NCBI GenBank assembly: GCA_022844585.1 | Contig: JALHLM010000027.1 | Span: 1-21,124 of the forward strand | Reading direction: 5' to 3' | Origin: Pirellulales bacterium | GTDB lineage: Bacteria > Planctomycetota > Planctomycetia > Pirellulales > JALHLM01 | Length of the DNA: 21,124 nt | In this document: in pieces, positions 11,685-19,388 of the stretch | Layout of the letters: the number at the start of each line of letters is the position of its first letter | How positions within the stretch are numbered: the first letter of the stretch is position 1 | Notes under the pieces: model-generated | The model's input: the letters and a program-made list of their open reading frames with translations, nothing else | Databases searched by the model: none | What the model was told of the DNA's origin: nothing | Made by a program: the position numbers and the translations under genes

Positions 11685-12901
11685 AGTTGATGCTCCGACT
11701 GCGCGTCATAAACGGCGAAGGCTTCCGCCAATCGCCGGGAAAGTTGATTCAGCCGCACGACTTCCGCCGATCGCTTTTCCACCGGCAGGTCCGATACCTC
11801 GTAGCGTTCCCGCAGTTCCGCAACGGCGTCGGCCAGCACCGTAAACACGCGGTCGAGCTTTTCCAAGTCGCCGGTGCGCTCGCGCTCCGCCGATCCGATC
11901 AAGCCCAAATACGTTTCCAACATGCCGTAGCGCTGGCCGAGCGAGGCCGCTTGCTCCACCGCCACGGAGAGCTCCTCGACGTCGCCATGTGCGCCCTGGC
12001 CCCAATCCAGCAACAGGCCGCGCACCGCGAAATTGTGCCCCGAGACGCGCGCCGCCAACTCCGGAAGATTCACGCCAGCAACCGGCGCCGTCGCAGGTTC
12101 GACCGTCGATTCCAGCGCAGGCGTCTCAGCCACCTTCGGTTCAATTGAAACTGACTCTACATCTACGGCGACCTCAGGCTCATCATTATCGGCCGGCGCA
12201 TCATCGACGATCGGTTCATCCTCCGTCGGCGTCGGTTGCGTCACGGGCGTCTCGGCGACGTCAGGATGCTCCTCGGCAACTGGCTCGTCGTTGTGCGCAG
12301 GAACGTCGCTGACGGTCTCCGGCGCATCGTCAGGACTCGATTCGAGGACCGGAAAGTCGTCTACTGGCGGAGTCGATGATTCGTCTTCGACTACCGCAAC
12401 AGGTTCAATAGGTTCGACTTCGGGCGTGTCAGCGGGAACGGGAACTTCCAGCGTGGTGACGCTGTTGTCCTCAGCCGTGAAATGCGGGATCGATTCCGGC
12501 TCCGGTCCGAACGGCTCGTCCGACGCCGTGGACGGGAAAGGGATCACTTCGGCGACTTTGGCTGGCGCGCCGAACTCCGGCGTCGACGGCAAGGCGGCCC
12601 CGCGTTCGCTCGCGGTGGCGCCGGCCAGCAACCACGTTCGCAAGCGATCCGCATCATCGTCCGATCCGCCGGCGTCGCGAAACGCCTGTTCCGCTTGCGC
12701 CGCCGCCGCGCGACGGCGGTCGAACTCGCCCCGATCGGTCCGATAGTTCAGGTATACCTGCCGGCGAAACTGCCGCGCCGCCCGGGCGATTTCCACTTCC
12801 TGCGCCGTCTGCGCCGGCAACGAATAGACGCCGGTCGTCGTCGCAAAGCCGACCAACAACAACCACTTGCGCCAGGTAATCGCCCACGCCCGGGATTGCA
12901 T
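11681..12901 (-). CDS. Exported protein of unknown family with a long acidic, proline-rich central region
   Basis: The family was not recognised. The frame is open from 12973, but the ATG at 12899-12901 gives a Sec signal peptide (WRKWLLLVGFATTTGVYSLP at 10-29, cut near PAQ), so I take 406 residues. The mature start (34-100) is charged and helical. Residues 105-275 are low-complexity, dominated by E, D, P, V, T and A with recurring D-E-P, V-A-E-T-P and I-V-D-D pieces; this part is almost certainly disordered. Residues 278-406 are helical (LPELAARVSG to the end) with no cysteine. The protein should be periplasmic or surface-exposed. Its stop overlaps the flagellin start by four bases, making a link to flagellar assembly or the filament likely. 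The Shine-Dalgarno before the chosen start is weak. Confidence 0.72.
   Translation of the reverse strand: MQSRAWAITWRKWLLLVGFATTTGVYSLPAQTAQEVEIARAARQFRRQVYLNYRTDRGEFDRRRAAAAQAEQAFRDAGGSDDDADRLRTWLLAGATASERGAALPSTPEFGAPAKVAEVIPFPSTASDEPFGPEPESIPHFTAEDNSVTTLEVPVPADTPEVEPIEPVAVVEDESSTPPVDDFPVLESSPDDAPETVSDVPAHNDEPVAEEHPDVAETPVTQPTPTEDEPIVDDAPADNDEPEVAVDVESVSIEPKVAETPALESTVEPATAPVAGVNLPELAARVSGHNFAVRGLLLDWGQGAHGDVEELSVAVEQAASLGQRYGMLETYLGLIGSAERERTGDLEKLDRVFTVLADAVAELRERYEVSDLPVEKRSAEVVRLNQLSRRLAEAFAVYDAQSEHQL
11693..11697 (-). promoter_or_regulatory. Ribosome binding site of the flagellin gene inside the upstream gene
   Basis: CGGAG on the minus strand lies eight bases before the GTG start at 11682-11684. 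It sits inside the last codons of the upstream gene, so the flagellin can be translated by re-initiation or independently. Confidence 0.6.
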
Positions 12902-13058
12902 TGCGGAGTTCCGTCTTACCAGAATAGTGAAGCGTACGGGCGCGGAAGCGCACCGGGTCCGCCATCGGGACAATCAAAGCTAGGACGGGGCCCGACCGAG
13001 TCAAACGCCCGCCGGTCGCAATCGTGACGTACTTGAGCCAAAATCTTTCCGAGCACCC

Positions 13059-13712
13059 ATGCGACCCTTATTTCGTTGGAGCCTGGTGGTGCTGCTCGTG
13101 CTCGCGGTGCCGATCGTGCCGTTTGTCGGATTTGGCGCGGCGGCCGAGAACTGGATTCAGACCCGGCTCGATCAATCGGTCTCCGCGCCGCGGGCCGCGA
13201 TGTTCGTCATCGGCGTGCTGGCGACGGACGTGTTCCTGCCGGTTCCGTCGAGCGCCGTGAGCACTTTTGCGGGGCAGCGACTGGGCATCATCGCCGGTGC
13301 GCTGGCCTCTTGGATCGGCATGACGCTCGGCGCCGTCGCGGCATTTGCGCTCGCGCGGCGTTTCGGAAAGCCGCTCGCGGAGCGCCTCGCCGGTCCGGTG
13401 GAATTGGCGCGCATGGAACGCCTCACCGATCGCCACGGGACGCGATTGATTGTAATCACGCGAGCACTGCCAGTGCTGGCGGAAGCCTCCGTGCTGGTAA
13501 TGGGCGCCGCGCGCCTGAGTTGGCGAAAGTTCCTCCCTGCGGCGATGCTGAGCAACTTCGGCCTCTCCGCGGTTTACGCAACGTGCGGAGCGCTATCGCG
13601 CGAGGCTGGCATCGAGCTGACAGCGCTCATCGCCTCGATCGCGCTGCCGCTGCTGGCCGCCGCACTCGCCAAGTGCCTTTGGCCTGCTGCCGAGCCAGTC
13701 GGATCGGCTTAG
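13059..13712 (+). CDS. DedA/VTT-family integral membrane protein
   Basis: The 217-residue protein is largely hydrophobic, with segments at about 8-25, 46-60, 75-98, 133-150, 158-178 and 186-206. The VTT (SNARE-associated/DedA) pattern is visible: a re-entrant PVPSSAV segment (61-67), GMTLGAVAAFALARRFG (87-103), and R135 with P138 in ITRALPVLAE, followed by GAARLSWRKFLPA. DedA-family proteins act in lipid scrambling or flipping (for example undecaprenyl phosphate recycling) in the inner membrane. Which lipid applies here cannot be told. The family mean is about 200 residues, so this is full length. There is only a weak ribosome-binding context. The stop overlaps that of the convergent amidase gene. 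Confidence 0.85.
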   Translation: MRPLFRWSLVVLLVLAVPIVPFVGFGAAAENWIQTRLDQSVSAPRAAMFVIGVLATDVFLPVPSSAVSTFAGQRLGIIAGALASWIGMTLGAVAAFALARRFGKPLAERLAGPVELARMERLTDRHGTRLIVITRALPVLAEASVLVMGAARLSWRKFLPAAMLSNFGLSAVYATCGALSREAGIELTALIASIALPLLAAALAKCLWPAAEPVGSA

Positions 13713-15283
13713 TTGGCGCCGACGAGTGTCGAAGTGGGGCGCAGCGCTTGCAGGTGCGCCATCACGGCCAGTACAAGCTCCTCGCGCCACGGCCGTGCCA
13801 CGACTTGCACGCCGATCGGAAGTCCAGCGCTCCCGGCGTCTGCCTGAATGGCAGCGCGTTGTTCCCGATCGCGCGATTCCGGACGCGACGTCGTCTCGTC
13901 TTCGCGCACCGTCGTCCAAGGAACCACGCCTGCCGGCGTGCCGAGCAAGTTCGGCAACATGCAATAACTGCCCGCGCGCGTGAGCACCGTCGACGTATCG
14001 TGCCGCAGTGCAGGCGTGCCGAACACGGGGCAGAGGATCGCGTCGATTTCGCAAGCATCCATCGTGTGAAAAAAACGGTCCGAGTACCGGTTGCGGCGAT
14101 CGACCAATTGCCAATATTCGTCGGCGCTCGCCGTGCGAATCGAACGGAACAGCTCAGCGACGGAATGTTGCCCGAGGCGTTCGGCGCACCACGCCAATGG
14201 ACGGCGCAACGCATTCGGCAAACTGCCCAGTCGCAGCAATTGGGAGACTTGCGCATCGCAAGCGCTGTTGCCCAGCATCCGCCGGAAATCCGCGCCGCCG
14301 TCGGCGCCGATCAAGCCGAAATAGACGCGCATCGCCTCCTGAATATCCGGCGGCTGAAACGGCCGGACGGTTGCCCCGGCGCTACGCAACGCCTCCGCGG
14401 CCTCGCGCACCGCACGCCGCACCGCGGGAGACGTCGCGAAGTAGTCGTCCTCCTCGAAGACGCCGATGCGCAGCGAACTTAATTCGTGCGGACTGGCGTC
14501 CAGCCATGGAGCCGGCGGCAATGCTGGATCGGATTGATCTCCCTCCGGCGCGACGAGCACGCGCATTGCCAGCGACAGATCGCCGACGGAACGCGCGATC
14601 GGTCCCGGTTGAACGCCAATCGCTTCCATGCCGTGCAGGTTCAACAGCGCGCCTTGCGTCGTTAACCTGCCCGTCGTCGGCTTGAGCCCGAAAATGCCGC
14701 AGCAATGCGCCGGCTGCCGGATGCTGCCGCCCAAGTCGCTACCCAGCCCCAACGGCGAACCAAACGCCGCGATGATTGCCGCTTCGCCGCCGCTCGATCC
14801 ACCCGGGCTGCGATCGTCGCGCACCGGATGCAGCGTCCGACCATAGAGCGGGTTCATCGACTCATAAAGCATCATCAATTGCGGGACGTTTGTCTTACCA
14901 AGTACGATCGCTCCAGCGTGATGCAAGCGAGCGACGAGCGGACCATTGTTGGCCGCGACATTTCCGCGAAAGCGGTCCACGCCGAGCGTTGTCGGCAAAT
15001 CTCGTACGTGAAAGCACTCTTTGATCGTGACCGGCACGCCCGCGAGGAGCCCCAGCGACTTTCCTTTGGCGCGATCCCGGTCGATTGCGTCCGCTTCCAG
15101 AAGTGCTTCGTCGAAACGACGCAAAACGACGGCATTCAAACGGCCGTCGATTGAGAGAATCTGGTCGATATGGGCCTGCGCGACCTCGCGGGCGGAGACG
15201 CTCCCGTCACGGACGCGCGCGGCGATTTCCAGCGCCGTCCAGCGCGTGATAGAACTCGCAGCCGGCGATGTCACGCTAGGCAC
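13709..15283 (-). CDS. Amidase-signature (AS) family hydrolase
   Basis: The protein has 524 residues and starts at GTG (15281-15283). An in-frame TAA lies a few codons upstream and no better start is present. The Ser-cis-Ser-Lys catalytic set is intact: K88 in VTIKECF, the cis serine in GGSSGGEAA (163/164) and nucleophile S187 in GSDLGGSIR. Downstream family segments include CCGIFGLKPTTGRL and LPNLLGTPAGVVPW. The length fits stand-alone amidases; a GatA subunit is less likely, because no gatB or gatC is present and the C-terminal half differs. By family it hydrolyses a carboxylic amide in the cytoplasm; the substrate is unknown. It lies 18 bases after a small possible ORF and may depend on its translation, as the GTG has little Shine-Dalgarno support. 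Confidence 0.92.
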   Translation of the reverse strand: MPSVTSPAASSITRWTALEIAARVRDGSVSAREVAQAHIDQILSIDGRLNAVVLRRFDEALLEADAIDRDRAKGKSLGLLAGVPVTIKECFHVRDLPTTLGVDRFRGNVAANNGPLVARLHHAGAIVLGKTNVPQLMMLYESMNPLYGRTLHPVRDDRSPGGSSGGEAAIIAAFGSPLGLGSDLGGSIRQPAHCCGIFGLKPTTGRLTTQGALLNLHGMEAIGVQPGPIARSVGDLSLAMRVLVAPEGDQSDPALPPAPWLDASPHELSSLRIGVFEEDDYFATSPAVRRAVREAAEALRSAGATVRPFQPPDIQEAMRVYFGLIGADGGADFRRMLGNSACDAQVSQLLRLGSLPNALRRPLAWCAERLGQHSVAELFRSIRTASADEYWQLVDRRNRYSDRFFHTMDACEIDAILCPVFGTPALRHDTSTVLTRAGSYCMLPNLLGTPAGVVPWTTVREDETTSRPESRDREQRAAIQADAGSAGLPIGVQVVARPWREELVLAVMAHLQALRPTSTLVGAN

Positions 15284-15301
15284 GGCAAAGCGCCAAGAAA
15301 A

Positions 15302-15412
15302 TTACGGGCGCCTCGGCTCCAACACCGTCGGCCGATCCTGCAGCTCTTTCAGCAACGCGGCCGCCGCCACCGCTAACGTGGCCACCGCACTCACCAGCAC
15401 CAGAAATCGCAT
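15302..15412 (-). CDS. Possible 36-residue single-pass membrane peptide upstream of the amidase
   Basis: An ATG at 15410-15412 has GCGAGG (15421-15426) ending about eight bases upstream. It opens a frame of 36 codons ending in TAA at 15302-15304. The product starts MRFLVLVSAVATLAVAAAAL, then LKELQDRPTVLEPRRP: one hydrophobic helix followed by a short charged tail. It could be a real small membrane protein, a leader peptide coupling translation to the amidase 18 bases on, or chance. It is shorter than usual annotation cut-offs, and no family was recognised. Confidence 0.45.
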   Translation of the reverse strand: MRFLVLVSAVATLAVAAAALLKELQDRPTVLEPRRP

Positions 15413-15420
15413 CGTCGCAG

Positions 15421-15426
15421 CCTCGC
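15421..15426 (-). promoter_or_regulatory. Ribosome binding site of the 36-codon ORF
   Basis: GCGAGG on the minus strand ends eight bases before the ATG at 15410-15412. It is the best Shine-Dalgarno between the DUF1552 stop and the amidase start, which is the main reason for taking the small ORF seriously. Confidence 0.4.
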
Positions 15427-15500
15427 TTGCCAAATGGAATCACTCGCGTCCCAGGAAGTTAGTTCGTCGGTCCACACAGCTTCTTCCCCGGCCGTGGATC

Positions 15501-15522
15501 GAAAACACTGAAAACTGAAAAC
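15501..15522. repeat. AT-rich short tandem repeat after the DUF1552 gene
   Basis: Directly after the DUF1552 stop the minus strand reads about two and a half units of AGTTTTC (AGTTTTCAGTTTTCAGTGTT). This is a sharp AT-rich island in GC-rich DNA. No stable hairpin precedes it, so it is not a standard intrinsic terminator. Confidence 0.5.
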
Positions 15523-15523
15523 T

Positions 15524-16858
15524 TCAAACTTCCAGTTCCCCCAACCGCCCCGTGCTATCCCCGTGATGATCGATCGCGGCGTCAATTCGGTCGAGCATCG
15601 ACAGATACAGGTTCGCCAGCGGGGTTTCGTCGGCAAATTCGACGTGCCGCCCCGGAGTGATCGTCCCGCCGCCGCGGCCGGCCAGCAGGATCGGCAGGTC
15701 GTCGTGGTTGTGGCGATTGCCGTCGCCGATGCCGGAGCCGTAAACGATCATCGAGTTGTCCAGCAGGTTGCCGTCACCGTCCGGAGTCGCTTTCAGCTTC
15801 TCCAGGATGTAGGCCAACTGCGTCGTATGGAAGTGATTGATCTTGCGGATCTTTTCCAGCTTCGCCTCTTCGCTGCCGTGGTGCGAAAGGTCGTGATGCC
15901 CTTCCGGCACGTCGATCAGACGGTAGTCGCGGTTGCTTCCTTCATTGGCGAAGACGAACGTGCAAATGCGCGTCGAATCCGATTGGAACGCCAGCACCAT
16001 CAGATCGCCCATCAAGCGAATGTGCTCGCCGTAGTTCTCGGGGATGCCCGAGGGCTGCTCGATGTTCGGCTTGAATTCCTTCGCGCGGTCTTCGTGCCGC
16101 GAGATGCGCAGCTCCAGTTCTCGGATGGCGGTGAGATATTCGTCCAACTTACGGCGATCGGTCGTCCCCAGCCGGCCGCGGAGGCGATTGGCATCTCCTT
16201 GGACGTAGTCGAGCACGCTCTGGCGATATTGTTTTCGTTCCGCCGTCGCGCCAGACTCGCCGCTGCCGAACAGCCGCTCGAAGACCTGCCGCGGGTCGAT
16301 TTCTTTACCGAGCGGTTGCGTCGGCGACTTCCAGGCCATGCTCGACGAATACGCGCAGCTGTATCCGGAGTCGCAATCGCCCGATTGCCGCGCCGGTTCG
16401 CAACCGATTTCGAGCGACGAGAATCGCGTTTGCGCGCCCACGCGTTCGGCGGCAACCTGATCGATCGACGTGCCGACGAAGATATCCGCGCCGTGCGTCT
16501 TCCGCGCCTGGCTCGCGGTCAGGAACGCCGACAGCGATCGGGCATGATCTCCCGCGCCATCGCCATTCGGCCGGGCCTTGTCGCAGGTCAGCCCGCTGAG
16601 CACCAGCATGTCGTCGCGGAAATTGGCGAGCGGTTCCAGAATCGACGGCAGCGTGTAGCCCGTTCCTGTCTGCTCGGGCCGCCAATGCGCCATGTTGACG
16701 CCGTTCGGTACGTACAGAAACGCCACGCGACGCGGCGTATGTGCGACCGCTTCCGCGGCGACGACGCGATTCGGCCAGCCGGAATCGAACAATGGCAGCG
16801 CCACCGCCGCTCCCAGCCCCTTGAGCACGCTTCGCCGCGATACGCCACGTCGTGTCAT
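15524..16858 (-). CDS. DUF1552 protein, Tat-exported
   Basis: I chose the ATG at 16856-16858 (444 residues) over the open frame from 16978. It has a perfect AAGGAG (16866-16871) seven bases upstream and begins with a twin-arginine signal, S7-R8-R9-S-V-L-K followed by GLGAAVALPLF. The mature protein shows DUF1552 features: RRVAFLYVPNGVNMAHWRPE near 43-62, a histidine-rich GHHDLSHH segment and a GSGIGDGNRHNHDDLP segment near the end. Its function is unknown. Tat export implies folding before export, perhaps with a cofactor, and the clustered His/Asp residues could bind metal; both points are inferences. It overlaps the upstream DUF1592 gene by four bases (ATGA), the usual planctomycete pairing. 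The two proteins are therefore expected to act together in the periplasm. Confidence 0.93.
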   Translation of the reverse strand: MTRRGVSRRSVLKGLGAAVALPLFDSGWPNRVVAAEAVAHTPRRVAFLYVPNGVNMAHWRPEQTGTGYTLPSILEPLANFRDDMLVLSGLTCDKARPNGDGAGDHARSLSAFLTASQARKTHGADIFVGTSIDQVAAERVGAQTRFSSLEIGCEPARQSGDCDSGYSCAYSSSMAWKSPTQPLGKEIDPRQVFERLFGSGESGATAERKQYRQSVLDYVQGDANRLRGRLGTTDRRKLDEYLTAIRELELRISRHEDRAKEFKPNIEQPSGIPENYGEHIRLMGDLMVLAFQSDSTRICTFVFANEGSNRDYRLIDVPEGHHDLSHHGSEEAKLEKIRKINHFHTTQLAYILEKLKATPDGDGNLLDNSMIVYGSGIGDGNRHNHDDLPILLAGRGGGTITPGRHVEFADETPLANLYLSMLDRIDAAIDHHGDSTGRLGELEV

Positions 16859-19173
16859 TGTTCCGCTCCTTGAGCTCGACGGTACTGGAAGGGATCGCTC
16901 GCCACGATCGCCCGCACCAACACGGAAAACCGATAGTCGTTCTGATCGAGCGCGGTCACGATTTCGTCCACCGCGCATTTGTCATCATACTCGACCCCGC
17001 GGCCGAGGGCATACGTCAGCATTTTTTCCGCCAGGCACCGGCCGATCCCCTGCCGGTCCTCCAACAGCACGCGTTTCAGTTCGCGCGGCGTTTTGAACGA
17101 CCTGCCGTCGGGCAGCGTTCCGGCAGCATCGATCGCGAATTCGCCGTCCCGATCGCGCCATTGGCCGATGGCGTTGAAGTTTTCCATCCCAAAGCCCAGC
17201 GTATCCATTTGCTGGTGGCACGAAGCGCAGAGCGGATTCTCGCGGTGCTGCACCATCCGTTCCCGCAGCGAGCCGACGAGCTTCATCCCCTCGGCCCCGT
17301 CCAACTCCGGCACATTCGGCGGCGCTGGGGGCGGCGGCGTGCCGAGCAATTGCTCCATGATCCATTTGCCGCGTTTGACCGGCGACGTCCGTGTGGGGTT
17401 CGACGTAATCGCCAGCACGCTGGCCTGCGTCAACACGCCGCCGCCACGCGGGGAATCGCCGAGTTCGACGCGGCGGAACTCGTCGCCGGTGACCCCTTCG
17501 ATGCCGTACAGCTTAGCCAACCGTTCGTTGAGGAACGTGTAGTTGGCGTCGATGAATTCCAGCACGCTGCGATCTTCCCGCATGATGGCAGTGAAGAAGC
17601 TCTCCGTCTCCTGTCGCATGGCCTTCCGCAAGGCCTCGTCAAACTCCGGAAAGCGCGCCGGGTCCGGCGAGAAGGAATCGAGCCGGCGGGTTTGCAGCCA
17701 TTGCCCGCCGAAGTTCTCGACCAGCGCCTGCGACTTGGGGTCGGCCAACATCCGCGCGACCTGGCTATCGAGGTTTGCCCGCAACTCGCCGCGATCGGCC
17801 AGCGTGAACAACTCTTCGTCCGGCATCGAGCTCCACAGGAAATACGACAGCCGCGTGGCCAATTCGTACTCGCTGATCGGATAAGCCTCGCCGGCGACCG
17901 CATCCGCTGGGTCGTTTTCGATGCGGAACAAGAAGCTTGGCGACGATAGCACGGCGCTCAACGCAAGTTGCAGCCCGCGCTCGAACGGCGCCGGGTGGTC
18001 CGCTCCCAGATCATAGAGAGGGAGCAATCCGTCGACTTCCTCATCCGCCACCGGGCGACGGAACGCTCGCTTGGCGAAGTGCGCCAAAATCTCGCGAGCC
18101 ACTTCACGGCGATCGTTCTCGCCGGGCTGTTTGATCACGATTCGTCGATGCGATTCCGGCAATTTCTCGTCATTCGGCAGTGGCCCGTAATATTCGAGCC
18201 ATTCGACGTACACGTTCCGGTCGCGCTCGACGCCGTCATCGCCTTGTCCGACAAAGTCGTTCACAAACGCCAACGTGATGCGCCCGGTGTCTTCGGCCTG
18301 GAATTGGACTTCGTACTCGCCCGGCGCATCCACGGTATGCGAGACGCTGATGGTCTGCACCTCATCGCGATCGATCCGCACGGAGAGCTTCGCCGTTTCA
18401 TCGCCGGCCTGATCGGCGTACGCCCGCACGCGGACGATGTACTGCCCCTTCTGCGCGATGCGATCCGGCGCAGTGACCCGATCGTCCTGAGAATGCAATT
18501 TGACGAAACCCCGCTCATCGACTTCGCGCGTGGGACGGCTGCGCAGTTTCTTCGCCGCGATGCGCTCATCCTCCGGTCCCGGGCCCGGCATCACGATCGC
18601 CTGATCGACGACCTTCTCCGCGGCGGCCAAATACTTCTCGAACAGCACCGGCGGCAGCGACAGCACGTCGCCAATATTGTCGAACCCGTACCCCACGTCG
18701 TCGGCCGGAAAATCATCGGCCGGTCGCAGCGCGACACCGGTTAGATCGCGAATCGTGTTGTTGTATTCGGCGCGATTCAAACGACGAATCGTCACCCGCC
18801 CGGGATCGCTTTGCTCCTGCCCGCAATCGATCATCAGCACCGCGCGATCGACCCAGTCGCTGAGCAACATCAAATCGTCGGGCGAGACGGGTTCATAGTC
18901 CGGCGGCGGCATCACGCCAGCGCGGACCATCTTCAGAATGCTGAGCCATTTCTCCCGATCGGCCATCGCCGACTCAGGAGATTCCCACTTCGTCAGGCTC
19001 AACTCGGCTTCGGCAGCTTCATCGCCGTGGCAATCGCCGCAGTAGTTGGCGAGCAACGGCAAAATCTGCTTTTGAAAACCTTCCGCATCCGGCGAAGCCG
19101 GCTCTACGCCGCGCGCCTCGACAGCCAAGAGGCCGCCCACAATCAAGGCGAAGCATAGACGCAATCGCTGCAT
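16855..19173 (-). CDS. DUF1592-family planctomycete cytochrome protein (DUF1587/1595/1592/1588/1585)
   Basis: A 772-residue Sec-exported protein (signal peptide 1-21). An N-terminal cytochrome c-like domain has C45-G-D-C48-H49 and the probable axial M88 in VMPPP. Next come DUF1587 (about 124-188, RRLNRAEYNNTIRDLTG), a beta-rich carbohydrate-binding-like segment (about 200-345), DUF1595 (about 355-425, KRAFRRPV), DUF1592 (about 440-565, YELATRLSYFLWSSMPDEEL), DUF1588 (about 585-680, SNPTRTSPVKRGKWI) and DUF1585 (about 690-765, LAEKMLTYALGR). DUF1588 contains a second haem-like motif, C649-A-S-C652-H653. The full domain set is present and unbroken. The family is thought to act in periplasmic redox breakdown of polymers, but no activity is established. 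It is the first gene of an operon with DUF1552, driven by the promoter at 19256-19285. Confidence 0.95.
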   Translation of the reverse strand: MQRLRLCFALIVGGLLAVEARGVEPASPDAEGFQKQILPLLANYCGDCHGDEAAEAELSLTKWESPESAMADREKWLSILKMVRAGVMPPPDYEPVSPDDLMLLSDWVDRAVLMIDCGQEQSDPGRVTIRRLNRAEYNNTIRDLTGVALRPADDFPADDVGYGFDNIGDVLSLPPVLFEKYLAAAEKVVDQAIVMPGPGPEDERIAAKKLRSRPTREVDERGFVKLHSQDDRVTAPDRIAQKGQYIVRVRAYADQAGDETAKLSVRIDRDEVQTISVSHTVDAPGEYEVQFQAEDTGRITLAFVNDFVGQGDDGVERDRNVYVEWLEYYGPLPNDEKLPESHRRIVIKQPGENDRREVAREILAHFAKRAFRRPVADEEVDGLLPLYDLGADHPAPFERGLQLALSAVLSSPSFLFRIENDPADAVAGEAYPISEYELATRLSYFLWSSMPDEELFTLADRGELRANLDSQVARMLADPKSQALVENFGGQWLQTRRLDSFSPDPARFPEFDEALRKAMRQETESFFTAIMREDRSVLEFIDANYTFLNERLAKLYGIEGVTGDEFRRVELGDSPRGGGVLTQASVLAITSNPTRTSPVKRGKWIMEQLLGTPPPPAPPNVPELDGAEGMKLVGSLRERMVQHRENPLCASCHQQMDTLGFGMENFNAIGQWRDRDGEFAIDAAGTLPDGRSFKTPRELKRVLLEDRQGIGRCLAEKMLTYALGRGVEYDDKCAVDEIVTALDQNDYRFSVLVRAIVASDPFQYRRAQGAEQ
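16866..16871 (-). promoter_or_regulatory. Strong ribosome binding site deciding the DUF1552 start
   Basis: A perfect AAGGAG on the minus strand lies seven bases before the ATG at 16856-16858. It sits within the last codons of the DUF1592 gene, and it rules in the Tat-signal start over the upstream in-frame start. Confidence 0.85.
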
Positions 19174-19255
19174 CGCGTGGCTCGCTGGCGGGTTGGTGGA
19201 GGAGGGAGGCGGAGGCGCACCGGAGGGAGATCAGCGTCTCCGCCGACCCTTGGAC
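19174..19255 (-). promoter_or_regulatory. 5' untranslated leader of the DUF1592-DUF1552 operon, pyrimidine-rich
   Basis: About 75 bases of leader are predicted from the promoter to the ATG at 19173. On the transcript strand the part from about 19232 to 19196 is almost all C and T, with several CCTCC and CTCCC blocks. The matching Shine-Dalgarno before the ATG is weak (GCGAG). CCUCC is the anti-Shine-Dalgarno sequence itself, so the leader could pair with purine-rich mRNA. Whether that matters is unknown. Confidence 0.45.
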
Positions 19256-19285
19256 ATTATATAAATCGGTCCATATGCGTGTCCA
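19256..19285 (-). promoter_or_regulatory. Sigma70-type promoter of the DUF1592-DUF1552 operon
   Basis: On the minus strand TGGACA (19280-19285, five of six to the -35 consensus) is followed after 18 bases by a perfect TATAAT (19256-19261). This is the clearest promoter in the window. It sits between the terminator of the radical SAM gene and the DUF1592 start, and it predicts a transcription start near 19249. Confidence 0.7.
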
Positions 19286-19388
19286 CCTTGCAGACCCTCG
19301 ATATGGGGGTAAAAGCTCGTCCGGCAGATTGCCGACAAATGGCCGGAATTCGCCAGTCGGCAAGGTCGCTTACAGAACAACGCGCCAC

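Noticed and set aside
12033..12746. Ser/Gly/Thr-rich 237-codon plus-strand frame that resembles an adhesin repeat
   Set aside because: It is the mirror of the acidic proline-rich tract on the other strand, where Asp, Glu, Pro and Val codons read as Ser, Gly and Thr. It has no signal peptide or start signal.
13076..14482. 468-codon plus-strand frame across the DedA and amidase genes
   Set aside because: It is out of frame with the DedA gene and antisense to the amidase, both strongly supported, and it is extremely Arg/Ala-rich.
15563..16873. Long plus-strand frame (436 codons) opposite the DUF1552 gene
   Set aside because: It is antisense to a well-supported gene with a Tat signal and conserved motifs, and its product is Arg/Val/Asp-rich as expected of a GC-rich shadow frame.
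16859..16978. Upstream extension of the DUF1552 frame by 40 codons
   Set aside because: The extension is Arg/Ser-rich shadow sequence inside the DUF1592 coding region. The Tat signal and AAGGAG place the start at 16858.
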